The notes below the pieces were generated by a model, which worked only from the letters and a program-made list of their open reading frames with translations, was not told where the DNA came from and ran no database searches. From Liolophura sinensis (taxonomy: Eukaryota > Mollusca > Polyplacophora > Chitonida > Chitonidae), in the NCBI RefSeq assembly GCF_032854445.1, contig NC_088295.1, positions 27,577,385-27,641,384 of the forward strand: DNA of 64,000 nt, in the 5' to 3' direction. Both the position numbers and the translations under genes were made by a program. Every line of letters begins with the position of its first letter. Within the stretch, counting starts at the first letter, position 1. Below are positions 13,301 to 24,606 of this stretch, piece by piece.

Positions 13301-16300
13301 GGATTAGGCAACTTTTCAGGTGAAATACAACATTCAAGAGCATAAAAGCTTGTTTTCTCCGCATGAGAGACTGGTGTTTCAATCAAAAAGAATCCTACAT
13401 CTGTATATATCATTTGTTAGCTATTTTCTGGATTTACTACAACTTTCATTACCAGGTATTGTTTTTGTTATTAAACAGGACACATTATCCACATGTATTC
13501 GTTTTACTCCAGCATGTAAATGCATCTCAATACTGTGACCAGCTATATGCTGGTCATCCTAATAATTCATGTACATTCACATGCAGAGTTAAGTAGATTA
13601 AGTGTGCAGAGTTAAGTAGATTAAGTGTGCAGAGTTAAGTAGATTAACTTTCCACATGTACATTTGACTAATCAGTCAGTGTTTGTTATAAAGGAACAAG
13701 TTTATACCTGAAACCAGCAACTGTTACTAATAGTTAAGTAAACGAAGTATTGTATGTATTAATATGGTTGTTTCTCAAAGAGAAGAGAAGGGTTAGGGAG
13801 TTGACCTGTATGCACCTCAGAGTGTGGTCACTCCCATGTTGTTATGTGCAATAAATGCCTGTTGTTACTGAGAACGGCCTTGGAGAGTTTTCCTATCTAT
13901 GTTAGACATGGAATGAAGATAAATTACGGTGACCATCCCGGTCGCAATTTTCCTGAACTTAAGACCCTAACCCTGGTCTTAATAAACTGGATTAAAATCA
14001 TATTTTTTAAAGGAAATTTTTGGCCTAAAAATGTCATCAGTACATCCTGACGCCTAGTTGAACTTAGGTACATCTGTACTATTTAAGTGCACATGTACAT
14101 GTATAAATTTATTTATAAATAGTCAACACAGAAGAATTCCACATTAAATACACGTACAATCTTGTGAAATTTTGTAACATTTCAAAATCAGTGAAATGGG
14201 AGCCTTATTGTACAGCATACATGTTCTCTAACGATAACCAACAGAGGCTTTAACTGAGTTTGAAATGGAGAACTCATGCAACAGTTAATACTCCAGAGTA
14301 GTTATCTGCCAATCCCTGCATTTATGTGGTTTACTCGAAAAACATGGGTCTTTACAACAGTTATACTGATAATAAACCCACACAATTGTTAAGTCAACAG
14401 CAGTTAAAGTTAGCAGTGATCATGGGCATATTACTAGTCTACAATGCCCCTGTACAATATACATAAAGCAGTAGTAAATTAATATTGCACAAGTAAACAG
14501 ATTTAAATTTCACATCCATCACTTGTGTTTGTCATTTGACATCATTATGAGTGAACAACATATCATTATATGTGTGCTCTCTTGGATAGCTAATTTCCAC
14601 AGTAATATCTATGCTCTCCTGTGAAGTTGTATCACACGCCACCATAATATCTGCTCCATCCCCCCCCCACTCTCTCTCTCATGTGTGATACAGCATCCAC
14701 ACTGGTGTTTTTTATACATCTGTGGTGGACCTTAACATCTCTGTAACATTTATACAGCTATAGTAAAGCCACAATATCTGTGCTTTATCATACAACTGTG
14801 ACATACCTTAATATCTGTGTTTTATGATGAATGACAGCTGTGGTACATAAATAAAATCTGTGCTCTCTCATATATATGTCTCACACTGTAATATGATTTG
14901 TTTATTTATTTTGATTAGTATTTTATGCCGTGCTCAAGAATATTTCACAAATAAAGCAGCGGCCAAAATTATGGTAGTAGGGAACCGGGCAGAGCCGAGG
15001 GAAACCATGGACCATCGGCAGGTGTTGGCAGACCTTCCTACATACCACCAAAGAGGAAAATCGCATGAGCTGGACTTGAACTCACAGTGATCACACTGAT
15101 GAAAGACACCTGGGTCATTGTGCACCTCTAGTACATTAGCCACTGGGCCACAGAGGTCTTCTTGCAATACATACGGTTTACCATACGGATGTTCTACAGC
15201 CATAAAATCTGTGCTAATACATCTGTGCTAAACTGTAATACTGAAATGCAGTGTTATGTCAACTTGATTGCCATGAAATTCCACATCTACATATAAATAC
15301 TTTGTATGTGCTCTCAACCAATAATGTGTCATTTCCACCAAAACCAATAATAGTGACTGAGTTTAAATCATAGTATCCATATAAATATAGTCAAGAAGGA
15401 AGAATCAGGAGCTGTCATGTGGTAGAGTGACATCAATTTTTATATTTGCTGGTAAGGAACATCTGAGAAAAACAGACTGGCTTCACCTCATACACTTTCC
15501 GAGTGGGGTATCTGTCAATCACGCAATGACAAATGCTCCAATATGATCCATTTTGTAGTGGCAGATTAGACTATTTCAGAACATGGGCACAAAACAGCCG
15601 CGCACTGTCATGACGAAAGAAAAGGTTGACAGGAACCTAACCCTTGACAATTTCTCTTTTCCCAGGTACCAAATTTGTGCCAGTTTGGGAGATATCCTGT
15701 GTGCAAACTGTTATCGTTGAGAAATAGGTAGCCCACGAATAAAAAATATCTGCACATAGGACTACGTGTAAAGTTAGATCTATTAAAATACAACATATTG
15801 TCTAGGACTACAAACTCTGCAAATACAGTGAAAAATACACTCATGAAATGTTGAAGTTGAACATTTGATAAGTTCACTTCAAAATAATCATTTGCCAGTA
15901 TGTTGTCACCAGTTTGCGGATCAGGATCACATGGTTAGGTGACGTAAATTCCTCGAAGAATCTGCATTTCAGTTTTCACAATGAACTTCTGAGAAGCAGG
16001 TTTGACAAGGTTGTTAGACCCAGAAGCGTTCACACTTCAACGACACTAGGTCAGATTAAGAAAAGGAGTCTTTCGGGCTAACAATTAAGCTTGCACAAGA
16101 CTGCCAAACAACTGCAGTACTGCACAACATTCGAGTCTCTCAACCCCCTTCCCGACATTAAGTTGTTACCCCTATGTGGGAGTAAAGTATCCGGTGATGT
16201 CACGTGGTTAGATGACCTTAATTCATTGAAAAATCTGCCTTTCAGTTTTCACAATGAACTTCTGAAAAGAAGGTGTGACAGGCTGTCCTAGACTGAAGAA

Positions 16301-16617
16301 TACTCCTTAATTTCTCTCTCCCCACAACCCTCCTTTTCCCGACAGTAAGCTGTCTATGTGTGCACCGTATTTTGCTCAACTTGCTAAACTGTGAACAGCA
16401 GCAGGAAAAGTACGTGAGCACGGTGAAGGAACTATGGAAACTTACAGTGACAGATACCGACGTAAAACTATAAAGATCGTGACGTTTTCTGTCGCTGATC
16501 TTAACACGGGTTTTACTTGAAATTAAACATCATTAGCTCGTATTTCTTACCTGCTAAGACAGACAGAAACATTAGAGGCAAATAGACGTCAATTTTCATC
16601 TTGAAAAACGTCTCCAT
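3998..16617 (-). CDS. Secreted C-type lectin with threonine-rich tail (4 exons)
   Basis: Exons (minus strand, coding parts): 16617-16551, 8429-8142, 7393-7223, 4302-3998. Phases join as 1, 1, 1 and total 831 nt, giving 276 residues and a stop. Exon 1 encodes a signal peptide (charged start, then VYLPLMFLSVLA). A second in-frame ATG at 16599 is an alternative start. Exons 2 and 3 encode one C-type lectin domain, about residues 31-175: an extra N-terminal cysteine (NHCPP), the GVWLGAHD motif, WLWSSS, EDC, WHDCPC and a final ICQF. The usual calcium and sugar motifs are altered (QPS in place of QPD/EPN, WHD in place of WND), so sugar binding may be weak or different. Exon 4 adds about 20 threonines and a short basic end. 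There is no membrane segment, so secretion is likely. Exon 4 is the least certain: its acceptor and phase fit well, but its C-terminus is unfamiliar. Confidence 0.72.
4362..4632. repeat. ~44-bp tandem repeat in lectin intron 3
   Basis: About six copies of a unit containing gaaatcctaccatttac and cagatacttcaggttctttc, next to the exon 4 acceptor. Later copies (4480-4610) are nearly identical; the left copies are diverged. Confidence 0.8.
5700..8133. other. Lectin introns around exon 3, unique sequence
   Basis: Between the lectin exons this stretch shows only short simple repeats (a TA run near 6780) and no further exon that fits the lectin phases, except exon 3 itself at 7223-7393. Confidence 0.4.
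8729..8812 (-). mobile_element. SINE family 1 fragment
   Basis: Only the tail and the core nearest to it are present (tgattggtgttttacgccat, actcaagaatatttcac). Confidence 0.75.
8866..9128 (+). mobile_element. SINE family 1, full-length reference copy
   Basis: tRNA-like head with an A-box-like tggctcattggcttag and a B-box-like gagttcaagtcc, a conserved core, and an AATAAATAAATAAAT tail. This shows a polymerase III-type, tRNA-derived SINE. It resembles the V-SINE/RUDI type reported from molluscs, but I cannot confirm that name here. Confidence 0.88.
10400..10575 (-). mobile_element. SINE family 1, truncated
   Basis: Tail and core (tatttatttacttgaatggtg ... ggcggccagcattat) with part of the body; the tRNA head is missing. 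Confidence 0.75.
12979..13130 (+). mobile_element. SINE family 1, 3' half
   Basis: Starts inside the body (ggcaacctgcagatggtcg), includes cctcccaccataatgctg and ends in ggcgtaaaacaccaatc plus an AAATAA tail. Confidence 0.82.
13583..13647. repeat. Three 26-bp tandem copies
   Basis: The unit cagagttaagtagattaag plus tgtg occurs three times in a row with almost no change, in lectin intron 1. Confidence 0.85.
14901..15158 (-). mobile_element. SINE family 1, near full length
   Basis: Tail at left (tttatttattttgattagta), tRNA-like head at right ending gggccacagaggtc. Diverged in the middle. Confidence 0.82.
15905..16290. repeat. Direct duplication ~270 bp apart
   Basis: 15905-16020 and 16175-16290 share the order: (g)atcac(a/g)tggttag(a/g)tgac, then ttcagttttcacaatgaact, then tctga(g/a)aag. 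Sits in lectin intron 1 close to exon 1. No coding role seen. Confidence 0.65.
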
Positions 16618-16735
16618 CGTCAAGAATCGTGAAGATACTGTGCCTTGCTTGTTTACAAAACAACCTTCTCACGACCCATCCCAGTGACTTCCGAGTGTCT
16701 GACCCACAGACAAAGCTACCACTCTATTGGCTAAA

Positions 16736-16742
16736 ATTGCAC
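16736..16742 (-). promoter_or_regulatory. Candidate CCAAT box of the lectin gene
   Basis: AGCCAAT on the minus strand lies about 120 bp upstream of the lectin ATG, in a usual position for a CCAAT box. No clear TATA box is seen. This is positional inference only. Confidence 0.25.
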
Positions 16743-17384
16743 AGTTGAGTCGGATCCGGAAACCACGCTCGATCCGAAAACTCATTATAGTACGACGCGT
16801 GTTTTCGAAATTAATTTCATTCGCGCGTCATCCTTTAATGCAGCTCAATCTATTTTGAATTTAATGTAACAGGTAACGAACTTTGTGCTGTTCTGTCTGT
16901 CCGAGTTGTGTTTTTAACCATAGCCTCATTATTCATAGCGTATAATGGTGCCGACTTTTCACGATCTCCATGTTGATATAGGCCTGCACTATGCTCACAA
17001 GTTCGCGTCTTGTAAACATTATGTTGGAATAATTTTCATGTCCCTACTTCTATGAGTACGACGAGAGGGGAGAGCATATACTCGACCATGTACTATATTC
17101 TACTGCCATGTACACTGCTTAATAAGCGGTATGTGTACAGTATAGCCATAAATGTATCTGAATTGTTGAATCCTTTGACGACCAGGAAATATGCAAGGTC
17201 ACGAAGCCACGTTAGTCTTAAGTTTGACATAGCCTTAATTCAAAACAGTTTAAGCTTACTGCGCTAAAATTGTCTCATCTTAAGGATTTTTATTTTAATA
17301 CAGTATGTTTTGTCTTAGATTTTCATGACATAGGCTTAAATAAAAATTAACTTAATTTCCAGTCTAAGCTCAGCAGTAACATCG

Positions 17385-17468
17385 GTCGCTATGTGACAGT
17401 CATATGACTGAAACATTGTTAAGTACGACGTTAAACCCTAAGCACTCACTCACTCACTCACTCACTCA
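17385..17468 (+). mobile_element. SINE family 2 tail fragment
   Basis: Has gtcatatgactgaaacattg, gttaagtacgacgttaaacc and then (CACT)n. The same end is seen at about 18720-18768 and 19810-19865. Confidence 0.75.
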
Positions 17469-17679
17469 GTAGTAATAGAAGAATATAGACTAGTATTGTA
17501 TGCATTACGTCGCGATGATAGTTACGTGAATGTAGTGCTTTGTGCGCTTTGGGAAACGGGACCCTGGGGCCTTGTATCCACCAGTTAGGATACTGTAATT
17601 GTTCACTGAAGTCATCTGCATTGTATATAGGCTATGAAGTTACAAGCAGTTTCAGGCCCAAGATTATTAAAGAAACTGT

Positions 17680-17732
17680 AAGTAGGAAGGTCTGTCAGCA
17701 ACCTGCGGATGGTTGTGGGTTCCCACCGGGCT
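17680..17732 (+). mobile_element. SINE family 1 fragment
   Basis: Short internal piece: aggaaggtctgtcagcaacc followed by tgcggatggttgtggg. Confidence 0.7.
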
Positions 17733-18410
17733 CACTCCGATTCAGATATATGGGAGAGCACAGATTTATTTATAACTATAAAGAACACAGAAGCTTGACT
17801 TAAATTACTTTTAAACTCTCTGCTTAAATAGCTGTCCTTAATCTGTAACATACTAGGGACCCATGTATATAAGAACCATGTCAACAAAATTAAAGTAAAT
17901 AATTTTTTTGCACGAAATCATGCATACATGGGCGAGCTGAAGTTGAGCTTATGTAAACGCTTCCAATCTAGAATTCCCAGAAAATGTCTATATGCATAAA
18001 TATATAGCTACAAAGGACATTTCTGAATATACAATGCATGGTTCGCTCTCTTATATATAGGACTGATGGTAAACAATAAGGCTTCAGCGCCCAAATGTAG
18101 GTTGTTCACCTACTATTTCTCTGAAATATGCGCATGAATGACCGCTCACATGCACTCTCTCAGAAGAAGTGTTATCGATTTGAACACCTAAATTAACACC
18201 TCGCTGGTAACACATTGATAACTCGTTCTATAGCTATATATATGCTGAAACTGACGTATATATTGCGTGTACATATAGTGCTCTGTACATGATAGCATGA
18301 AGATGTAGATGAAATCAATTTCAGACATTTTGAATGAAGAGAAAAATATTTTATGTTACATGCTCAACACTCTTTGATTTTTGTCTGAAGTCATATACTC
18401 CTAAAGAGCA

Positions 18411-18768
18411 ACCAGCCCAACTGGCTGAGTTGGTACAGCATACGCTTCGAGGGTGGTAGGCTCGGGGTCAATCCTGGGTCGGGTCGCACCTTAGACCTTA
18501 AATGAGGAAGTTGTAGCTTCCTCACTTGGAGTTCAATATTAAGGAGATAGTGCAAGAGACTGGTTGAGCCGTATCAGTATAATGGCTGGATGGGGGCGCT
18601 TACTTGCCTCCTGTAAGTCGTCTCAGTGAATCAGCACCAGATAAAAGAGTGGTGGAAATCCGTCCTGCGACAAGGAGGAATGCATTCAATGACTCTAAGG
18701 ACGCCTTCGGTGTCATGTGACTGACAACTTGTTAAGTACAACGTTAAACTCTGAGCAGTCACTCAAGA
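18411..18768 (+). mobile_element. SINE family 2, full length
   Basis: tRNA-like head with an A-box-like ggctgagttggtacagc and a B-box-like ggggtcaatcctgg, a ~280-bp body, then gttaagtacaacgttaaac and a short CACT-like end. Unrelated in body sequence to family 1. Confidence 0.75.
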
Positions 18769-19555
18769 GCGGTGACCTTAGCATACGATATGTGTATCGA
18801 ACAGAATCATGTAGGAGTTAGCTTTAATGGTGTAGCCATCATGCATTTGAATGAAAGGGATTGTTATAGCCTACGGAGACCGTATACTTTAATCGTTCTA
18901 CAGTAAGATATGCAATATACAAAATGATGTCCAATTCCAACCTTACAGATTTCTTGAAACTTACATGGCAGGTGTGTATGTAGTGCCAGTTAGAAGATGT
19001 ACATGAAGTTTGTTTTGGTTCCATTCCAATAAATGAATTTTTCTCAGATAGTTATTGTTGTTTAATTGAAGATAGAATTTGCCGTTAAGACATTATCAAT
19101 GAACAGGTATTTAGGATGATTGATCAAGTCCGAAAACTGCCGTTTTCGATTTACGAAATTCAACTACACATATCAGTTTTCCTATGTGCAAACTTTCATA
19201 AAGCCCTTTCCAAAAAATGCGAGAAGCGTTGAACTGCATAGCAGTTATCCTCAAACAGTCGCAAATTGGATATTTGATCTAAAGGCCTATATATGCATAC
19301 CTATACACATTTTCTATAGAACATCTGTAAAGCTTTGTTGCTGTATGAGATAAGAGCCATCAGAACAAGGTGTACAGCCTTGTGCATCAAGCGCTGTTCT
19401 TCTTGCATTTTAACTGTGTCCACTAGATCTGAGATCATTTTCGTTCACGGATTTCACAGAGGATTTTCTTCAGTGTGCGTGGGAACCTCGCCTGCTGATC
19501 TCAGAATCCATATCGATGTACTTCACACACCTGTCAAAGATGTATAGAGTGTCCG

Positions 19556-19865
19556 TTTCGATGTCTGGAGACCCGGGATCAAACCTGGTCATACCAAAAG
19601 ATAATAAAACTGGTACTTGGCGCTCAGCACTGAAAGGTTAAAGCAAGGAAAGAGGACTGGTTGGCTCGGTGTTAGCATAATGCGACTGGGCGGGGTGACA
19701 TGTTTGGTGTTTTCGGCGTGATACTTTTGTGGTAGTAGCACTTAGGGGGCATGGAATCGCCCCTGTCACAAGAAGACACAGTATACGTCCACACACCTAA
19801 TGGCTCCTCTTCGTCATATGACTGAAAAATTGCTAAGTACGACGTTAAACCCCCAGCATTCATTC
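19556..19865 (+). mobile_element. SINE family 2, 5' truncated
   Basis: Starts near the B box (cccgggatcaaacctgg), contains gagactggttg-like sequence (agaggactggttggctc) shared with 18411-18768, and ends gctaagtacgacgttaaac plus a CATT run. Confidence 0.75.
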
Positions 19866-20264
19866 ATCCATGCCAAAATGGAGGCATGTAAATATGAGTA
19901 TTTGACAACGTGATATTTCAAGTTGTATACCCATGTATGGTTACATGTACATGTATATGACCGGGTGTATGTATGGAGGAAACGGACAGAGCCCCGGGGG
20001 CATCACCATACTCGCTTGTTTGTACCTGATAACCACCTGATTTTAAGCCGCTACACTAAACCAGACAGAGGCGGATCCGATTCTGCGGCCTCGTTATACT
20101 GGAAGAGGAGCTATTGAACTTCGCCTTGGCTGCACGATCACCGTTAGGCACAGTGTGTCAGAAAACTCATCAGGTGATGATTCTCATGTCCCTGCCTTAT
20201 CTCAAATGACGTGACGCTGCATTGATGTATATAGTTTCCTGAATCAAAAGTCAGTTACTTTCCT

Positions 20265-20330
20265 TTATAATGCTGGCGAATATGTGAAATATTGAATACC
20301 GCGTAAGACACCAATCAAGTAAATACATAA
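20265..20330 (+). mobile_element. SINE family 1 3' fragment
   Basis: ataatgctggcgaatatgtg then gaaatattga, cgcgtaagacaccaatcaag and an AAATA-type tail, with small deletions. Confidence 0.65.
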
Positions 20331-20904
20331 AACAATCAATAGTCCATGTGCCTCTGTGTCTCTTGTACTTTTCGTAATTTGAAATCGGTATAACATTCTT
20401 GTAAGAAAAAAGTTTGTAAAAGAACACGAACCCCCCCCCCCCCCAAAAAAAAAAACAAACAACAGACGACCAATATATCCAATGGATTAGGTTACCTTGT
20501 ATTTTTTGTCAGTGCGATGATTGAGTGATCAAAAATCTGCGTGAAATAAAAAAAAGGTGTTTTGGTCTCATACTGTTCATTAAGGTCATACTCATATTTG
20601 TGGATAGAGGCGTATACTTGCACTAGATCACGCAACTGTTCTGGTTTAACTATATGAGCCTTATCATTACTGTGAAAATTCTTTCTGCGACAATTTACAT
20701 TGATACATGAATGGTGGTCTCATGGATAGGAGAGTTTCAAAATGTTGACACCATGGCGTCTCCACTGTGGTGTGATAGAGGAGTACGAAATCACTGCTCA
20801 CCATCTTGTCATCACATCATCTCTCCTTACCTGCAATAATGGAACACAACTTCGTGCTCATTTGCACCATGATCGTGTTTCCGTTACCCGACATCGTCTG
20901 TGTT

Positions 20905-21240
20905 TGTAAAACAAAACCCGTATATCTATTTGTGTCGTTAACGTGGCTCAATGGCAATCGGCTCAGCATCGCCTCTCTTTGGGTATAGAAACGGAAAACA
21001 AAACCCGTATATCTATTCGTGTCGTTAAGGTGGCTCAGTGACATTCCGCTTAGCATCGCCTCTCTTTGGGTATAGAAACGGAAAACAAAACCCGTATATC
21101 TATTCGTGTCGTCACCGTGGCTCAGTGATATTCCGCTTAGCATCGCCTCTTTTTGGGTAAGAAACGAAAAACAAAACCCGTATATCTATTCGTAGCATTA
21201 TCGTGGCTCGACAGGCGTTTGGTAACGAAAGACTAAATCC
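20905..21240. repeat. ~87-bp tandem array past the CUB receptor stop
   Basis: Three to four good copies of a unit with acaaaacccgtatatctatt, cgtgtcgtta, gtggctcagtga and gcatcgcctctctttggg. A shortened copy at 21190-21240 overlaps the last 15 codons of the CUB receptor gene, so the array seems to continue from the coding end into the 3' region. Because 87 is a multiple of three, the minus strand stays open across copies, but it is separated from the gene by a stop. Confidence 0.82.
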
Positions 21241-24200
21241 GTGTCCATGAAGGTGACGCTTTTCCTTAATGATGAACGATTTGGGGTGCCTTCTAGACTG
21301 GGTGGGGGCATCAAGAAAGGGGTGGAAGTGGGCACATCCAGAAAGAGTGCCGGTGAGGAATGGCTAGGACTGCAGGAGATAGGCTTGTCAGGGTCAGAAA
21401 CCTGGCTTAGTGACCGCAAAGCAGAAGTAGGGTGTTTGGACTGAAAATGTAATAGTAACATGTCATAAAAACTGAGATGGAGATAGTGATATAGCATGTC
21501 TGTCCGTAGAGATGCGTATATGGTATATATGGACTAGAAAACGAAACGGTAAAATGCACGACCATTCTTGAGGGTAAGAGAGAAAAAAAAACTTACGGCC
21601 TTGGCTTGGGGATAGGCTTTGTGAAGTTCACTATCACTGGCACTCAGATTGGCTCTGCTGATGCATAGGTTGTTATTTTTTTCACACACTTTGGATTCTG
21701 CTCAACGAAAGTAACGCACAAAGATGTAGCACGTCTGGTACGAGTGAAAAATTAAAACGACGGAAAAGTATTACTTAATACTTCAAAATAATGACGAAAG
21801 TCAGCCTTTCTTTTTACAGGTAAGAAACTGTCACGGACAACAGTATATGAATTACTGAACACAAGCTCAATTATATAGTTTCCTTGCACCAATCCCTGTA
21901 GGGCTGTGATTACGTATACTATCACAGCCCTGTGTTGTTCCATAAGTTTACCTTGAACACCTCTGTACTTCCCTTACTGGCTTTAATACACTACTGCAGA
22001 GCACCAAATAATTTGGCTCTCCGTGGTCACAGTCGTTTCAGCTATCAATTCTAGTTCCCATGTGTCATCACTAATAAATCCCCACAAGCATGAACATCTT
22101 GTTTACTCTGTTATTTAATTGTTTGAGATTTTTTTTGTTCATCAGTGTTGATTATGGGTTCCTTCCATGTCATTACCTGTGAAACTGACCCCAACAATTA
22201 TCCAGTATGCGTCAAAAGGGGGCAGTGATAATTGTGTACATGATTCACTTCACTGGATTTATTAGTGATGACACATGGGAACACATACCTGGAATTGATT
22301 GCTGAGACGACAATGACTACGGACAGACAAATTATTTAATGCCAACAGTAGTATATTAAAGCCAGCAAGGGAATTACAGAGATGTTCAAGGTAAGTTTAT
22401 GGAAAAAGGTAAGGCTGTGACAGTATACGTGATGACAGCCGTACAAAGCTAGTTTGTACCATACTTGGCGAACTATGGAGAGCACTATGCCTGGTACACT
22501 TACCTCCCTTGGCAGGTGGGCATTCATCTGACTCTTCCCATATAGTGTAAAACACAGACGATGTCTCCTCGGCGACAGAAACTGTCTGAAAGAGTCATCA
22601 AAGAATATTTTAAACGACCAATTACAGATATAGTTTTTAAAACATGTTTCAATGCAAATACATATGTAGCAAAAATTGCAATGAATTGAAGACGAATTCA
22701 GGTTTGACCTAAAAGGCTGTACAAACCTGTTTTTTTTTTTTTTTTTTGAAGCTTGATTGTATATCTGTCGATGTTTATCAGGAGTAATTTTGTAGGATTG
22801 GCCTCTTTGCCTATTCGTGCTAAGTAATACTAAAAACTGCACCCCCCAAGCCTTCCTCCTTATACACACACACCCACATACAACCGTCACCAAAACATAA
22901 CGTTATCATTACTGTGCTTAGGCCATCTCCACTGGTAGCACCTGACTCCCTTTTCTGTCTGTCTTGTTCTCTGAGTCTCTGAACCCTTGCTTGTATTCTT
23001 TTCCTTTTGTTGACCTGGGCCATGCGCTTACTGGAATTAATTGATAATTACTAAAAACGTGAAGCATTTAAAAGATTTCTGTTAATATTTCACACTTCAT
23101 TATTCTTCGTAGGCCTATATATACATTCATAGCCATATCTGTGTTATAAGTCAAGTTACACACCGTAACACGAAACTGAGTGGCTAGTACATGTCCTCTT
23201 TAGTCAGCAAATAGGTCACTGTTAAATGCAAAATAATACCTGATGGAAATAAATAGATTGCATATCAAATAATGAATTATGTAAAGTTCGTTTACTTTGA
23301 TATAAAGCGGATCGTCATACATTCACTGTGAATCGTAGTGAGGTTATGTTTTTACTCACAAGCAATGGTAAACCGGAAATGCGCAGAAAAGAGGGACCAG
23401 AAAAGCACATATTGCCACAATTGTAGGGTCGCTTGCTATTCGAACTGAAATTGTAAAGGTGGAAAACCGAATGAACAACAATTTTTGGTGCGTTTGATAT
23501 ACTGGTACTCTATAAAAACTCTAACAGTTCCAATTACATTTTAAAAAATGGTCATTTGTTGCCGATATTGGGGTGAATATATTTTATGTTCATCAAGGGA
23601 TGAAAGCATAAAATTAATAAGTTATCTCTTAACCACAAAGGAAATTTAATTATATTTAGTTGCTTGTTGTTACCCAAGAGCCATTCACTTCAAATTGTGC
23701 ATATATAGTCATCGTTTAGATTGGGGATGGAAACCGAATGGTAAGTTAAGTATTATTATCGATACCCTTAAGATTACCTTTTGTCTGGTTAGTTATTTTG
23801 AGTTGTAAGTAGATGCCCTTGTAAGATACAGTCTCAGGATACCAGTGACCCGTTAGAGCTAACCAGTATGTGTTGTTGAGTGAAATGATTTTCTTTGGAT
23901 TTTTGGTGCCACATCGTCTGTCTGTGTCAGCGACGCGGCGATATTTGTAGTCATAGTGACCATATTCCAGGTAGGCCACGTGACACGTTTTGCCCTCGTC
24001 GTTTTCAGGAAGATCAAATACCAAAATATCAATTCGAATAAAATGTCCTCTTGGAGCCTTTAATTTCCACTGACAGCTGAATGAGCGTGGAAAGGTACAT
24101 GGATAGCCGGGGGAGGTAATGTTTACAGGCGTGTCCACGTCTAGGTTTATTTCATAGTAGCAGTCTGTAGAAAAAGTACAAGAAGAAAGTGTCAAGAGCA

Positions 24201-24575
24201 GGTCTAAATCATACACACAAATTATACTGAACAGTCCATCTATGTCTTTTTTTTTTTGGAAAGTATAGTTTGATAGGAATCAAGGTTTCGATTTCAAGAC
24301 AGGAGTATGTTAACTGAATAGTTTTTCTGGCCATATTCCAGTACAGAGATTCAATCTATTCATGAAGAGGAGACAATACACTGTTTAACCTTGCGTGCGA
24401 GAAAACTCAACAATGTAAATAACAGTATAGCCTTTAGGGAAGAGACCCCCGAGCGGGATTTACCAGACATTAACCTATGCAAGGTGTGTTTTCTATAATA
24501 AAAAAAAGTTTCGAAGACTTACCATCGTAAACAGCCCTCTGCTTACTCGGGTAACAGGAGACCTGAAATTTCAAT

Positions 24576-24606
<31 letters not shown>

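Larger units (their letters stand above)
16618..20800. other. Intergenic region between lectin and CUB receptor
   Basis: No exon with supporting splice phases was found. It contains three copies or fragments of SINE family 2, two small family 1 fragments and a C-run/A-run at about 20430-20455. Short reading frames inside the SINEs are not genes. Confidence 0.5.

Noticed and set aside
17540-17803. 87-residue plus-strand frame
   Set aside because: Runs through a SINE fragment and has no recognisable domain.
20817-21143. Separate gene encoding a 29-residue repeat protein
   Set aside because: It is the 87-bp tandem array; the open frame follows from a unit length divisible by three and it has no start or splice support.
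22820-23030. An independent small basic protein starting at the ATG at 23023
   Set aside because: It is exon 5 of the CUB receptor: the acceptor, frame and a phase 0 donor at 22913 join it to the membrane-span exon and the tail.
22918-23030. Exon 5 read in another frame as the last exon of a secreted CUB protein
   Set aside because: That frame also fits the CUB exon phase and ends at 22918, but it skips the clear membrane-span exon (23444-23360) and leaves exons 6-8 without a gene.
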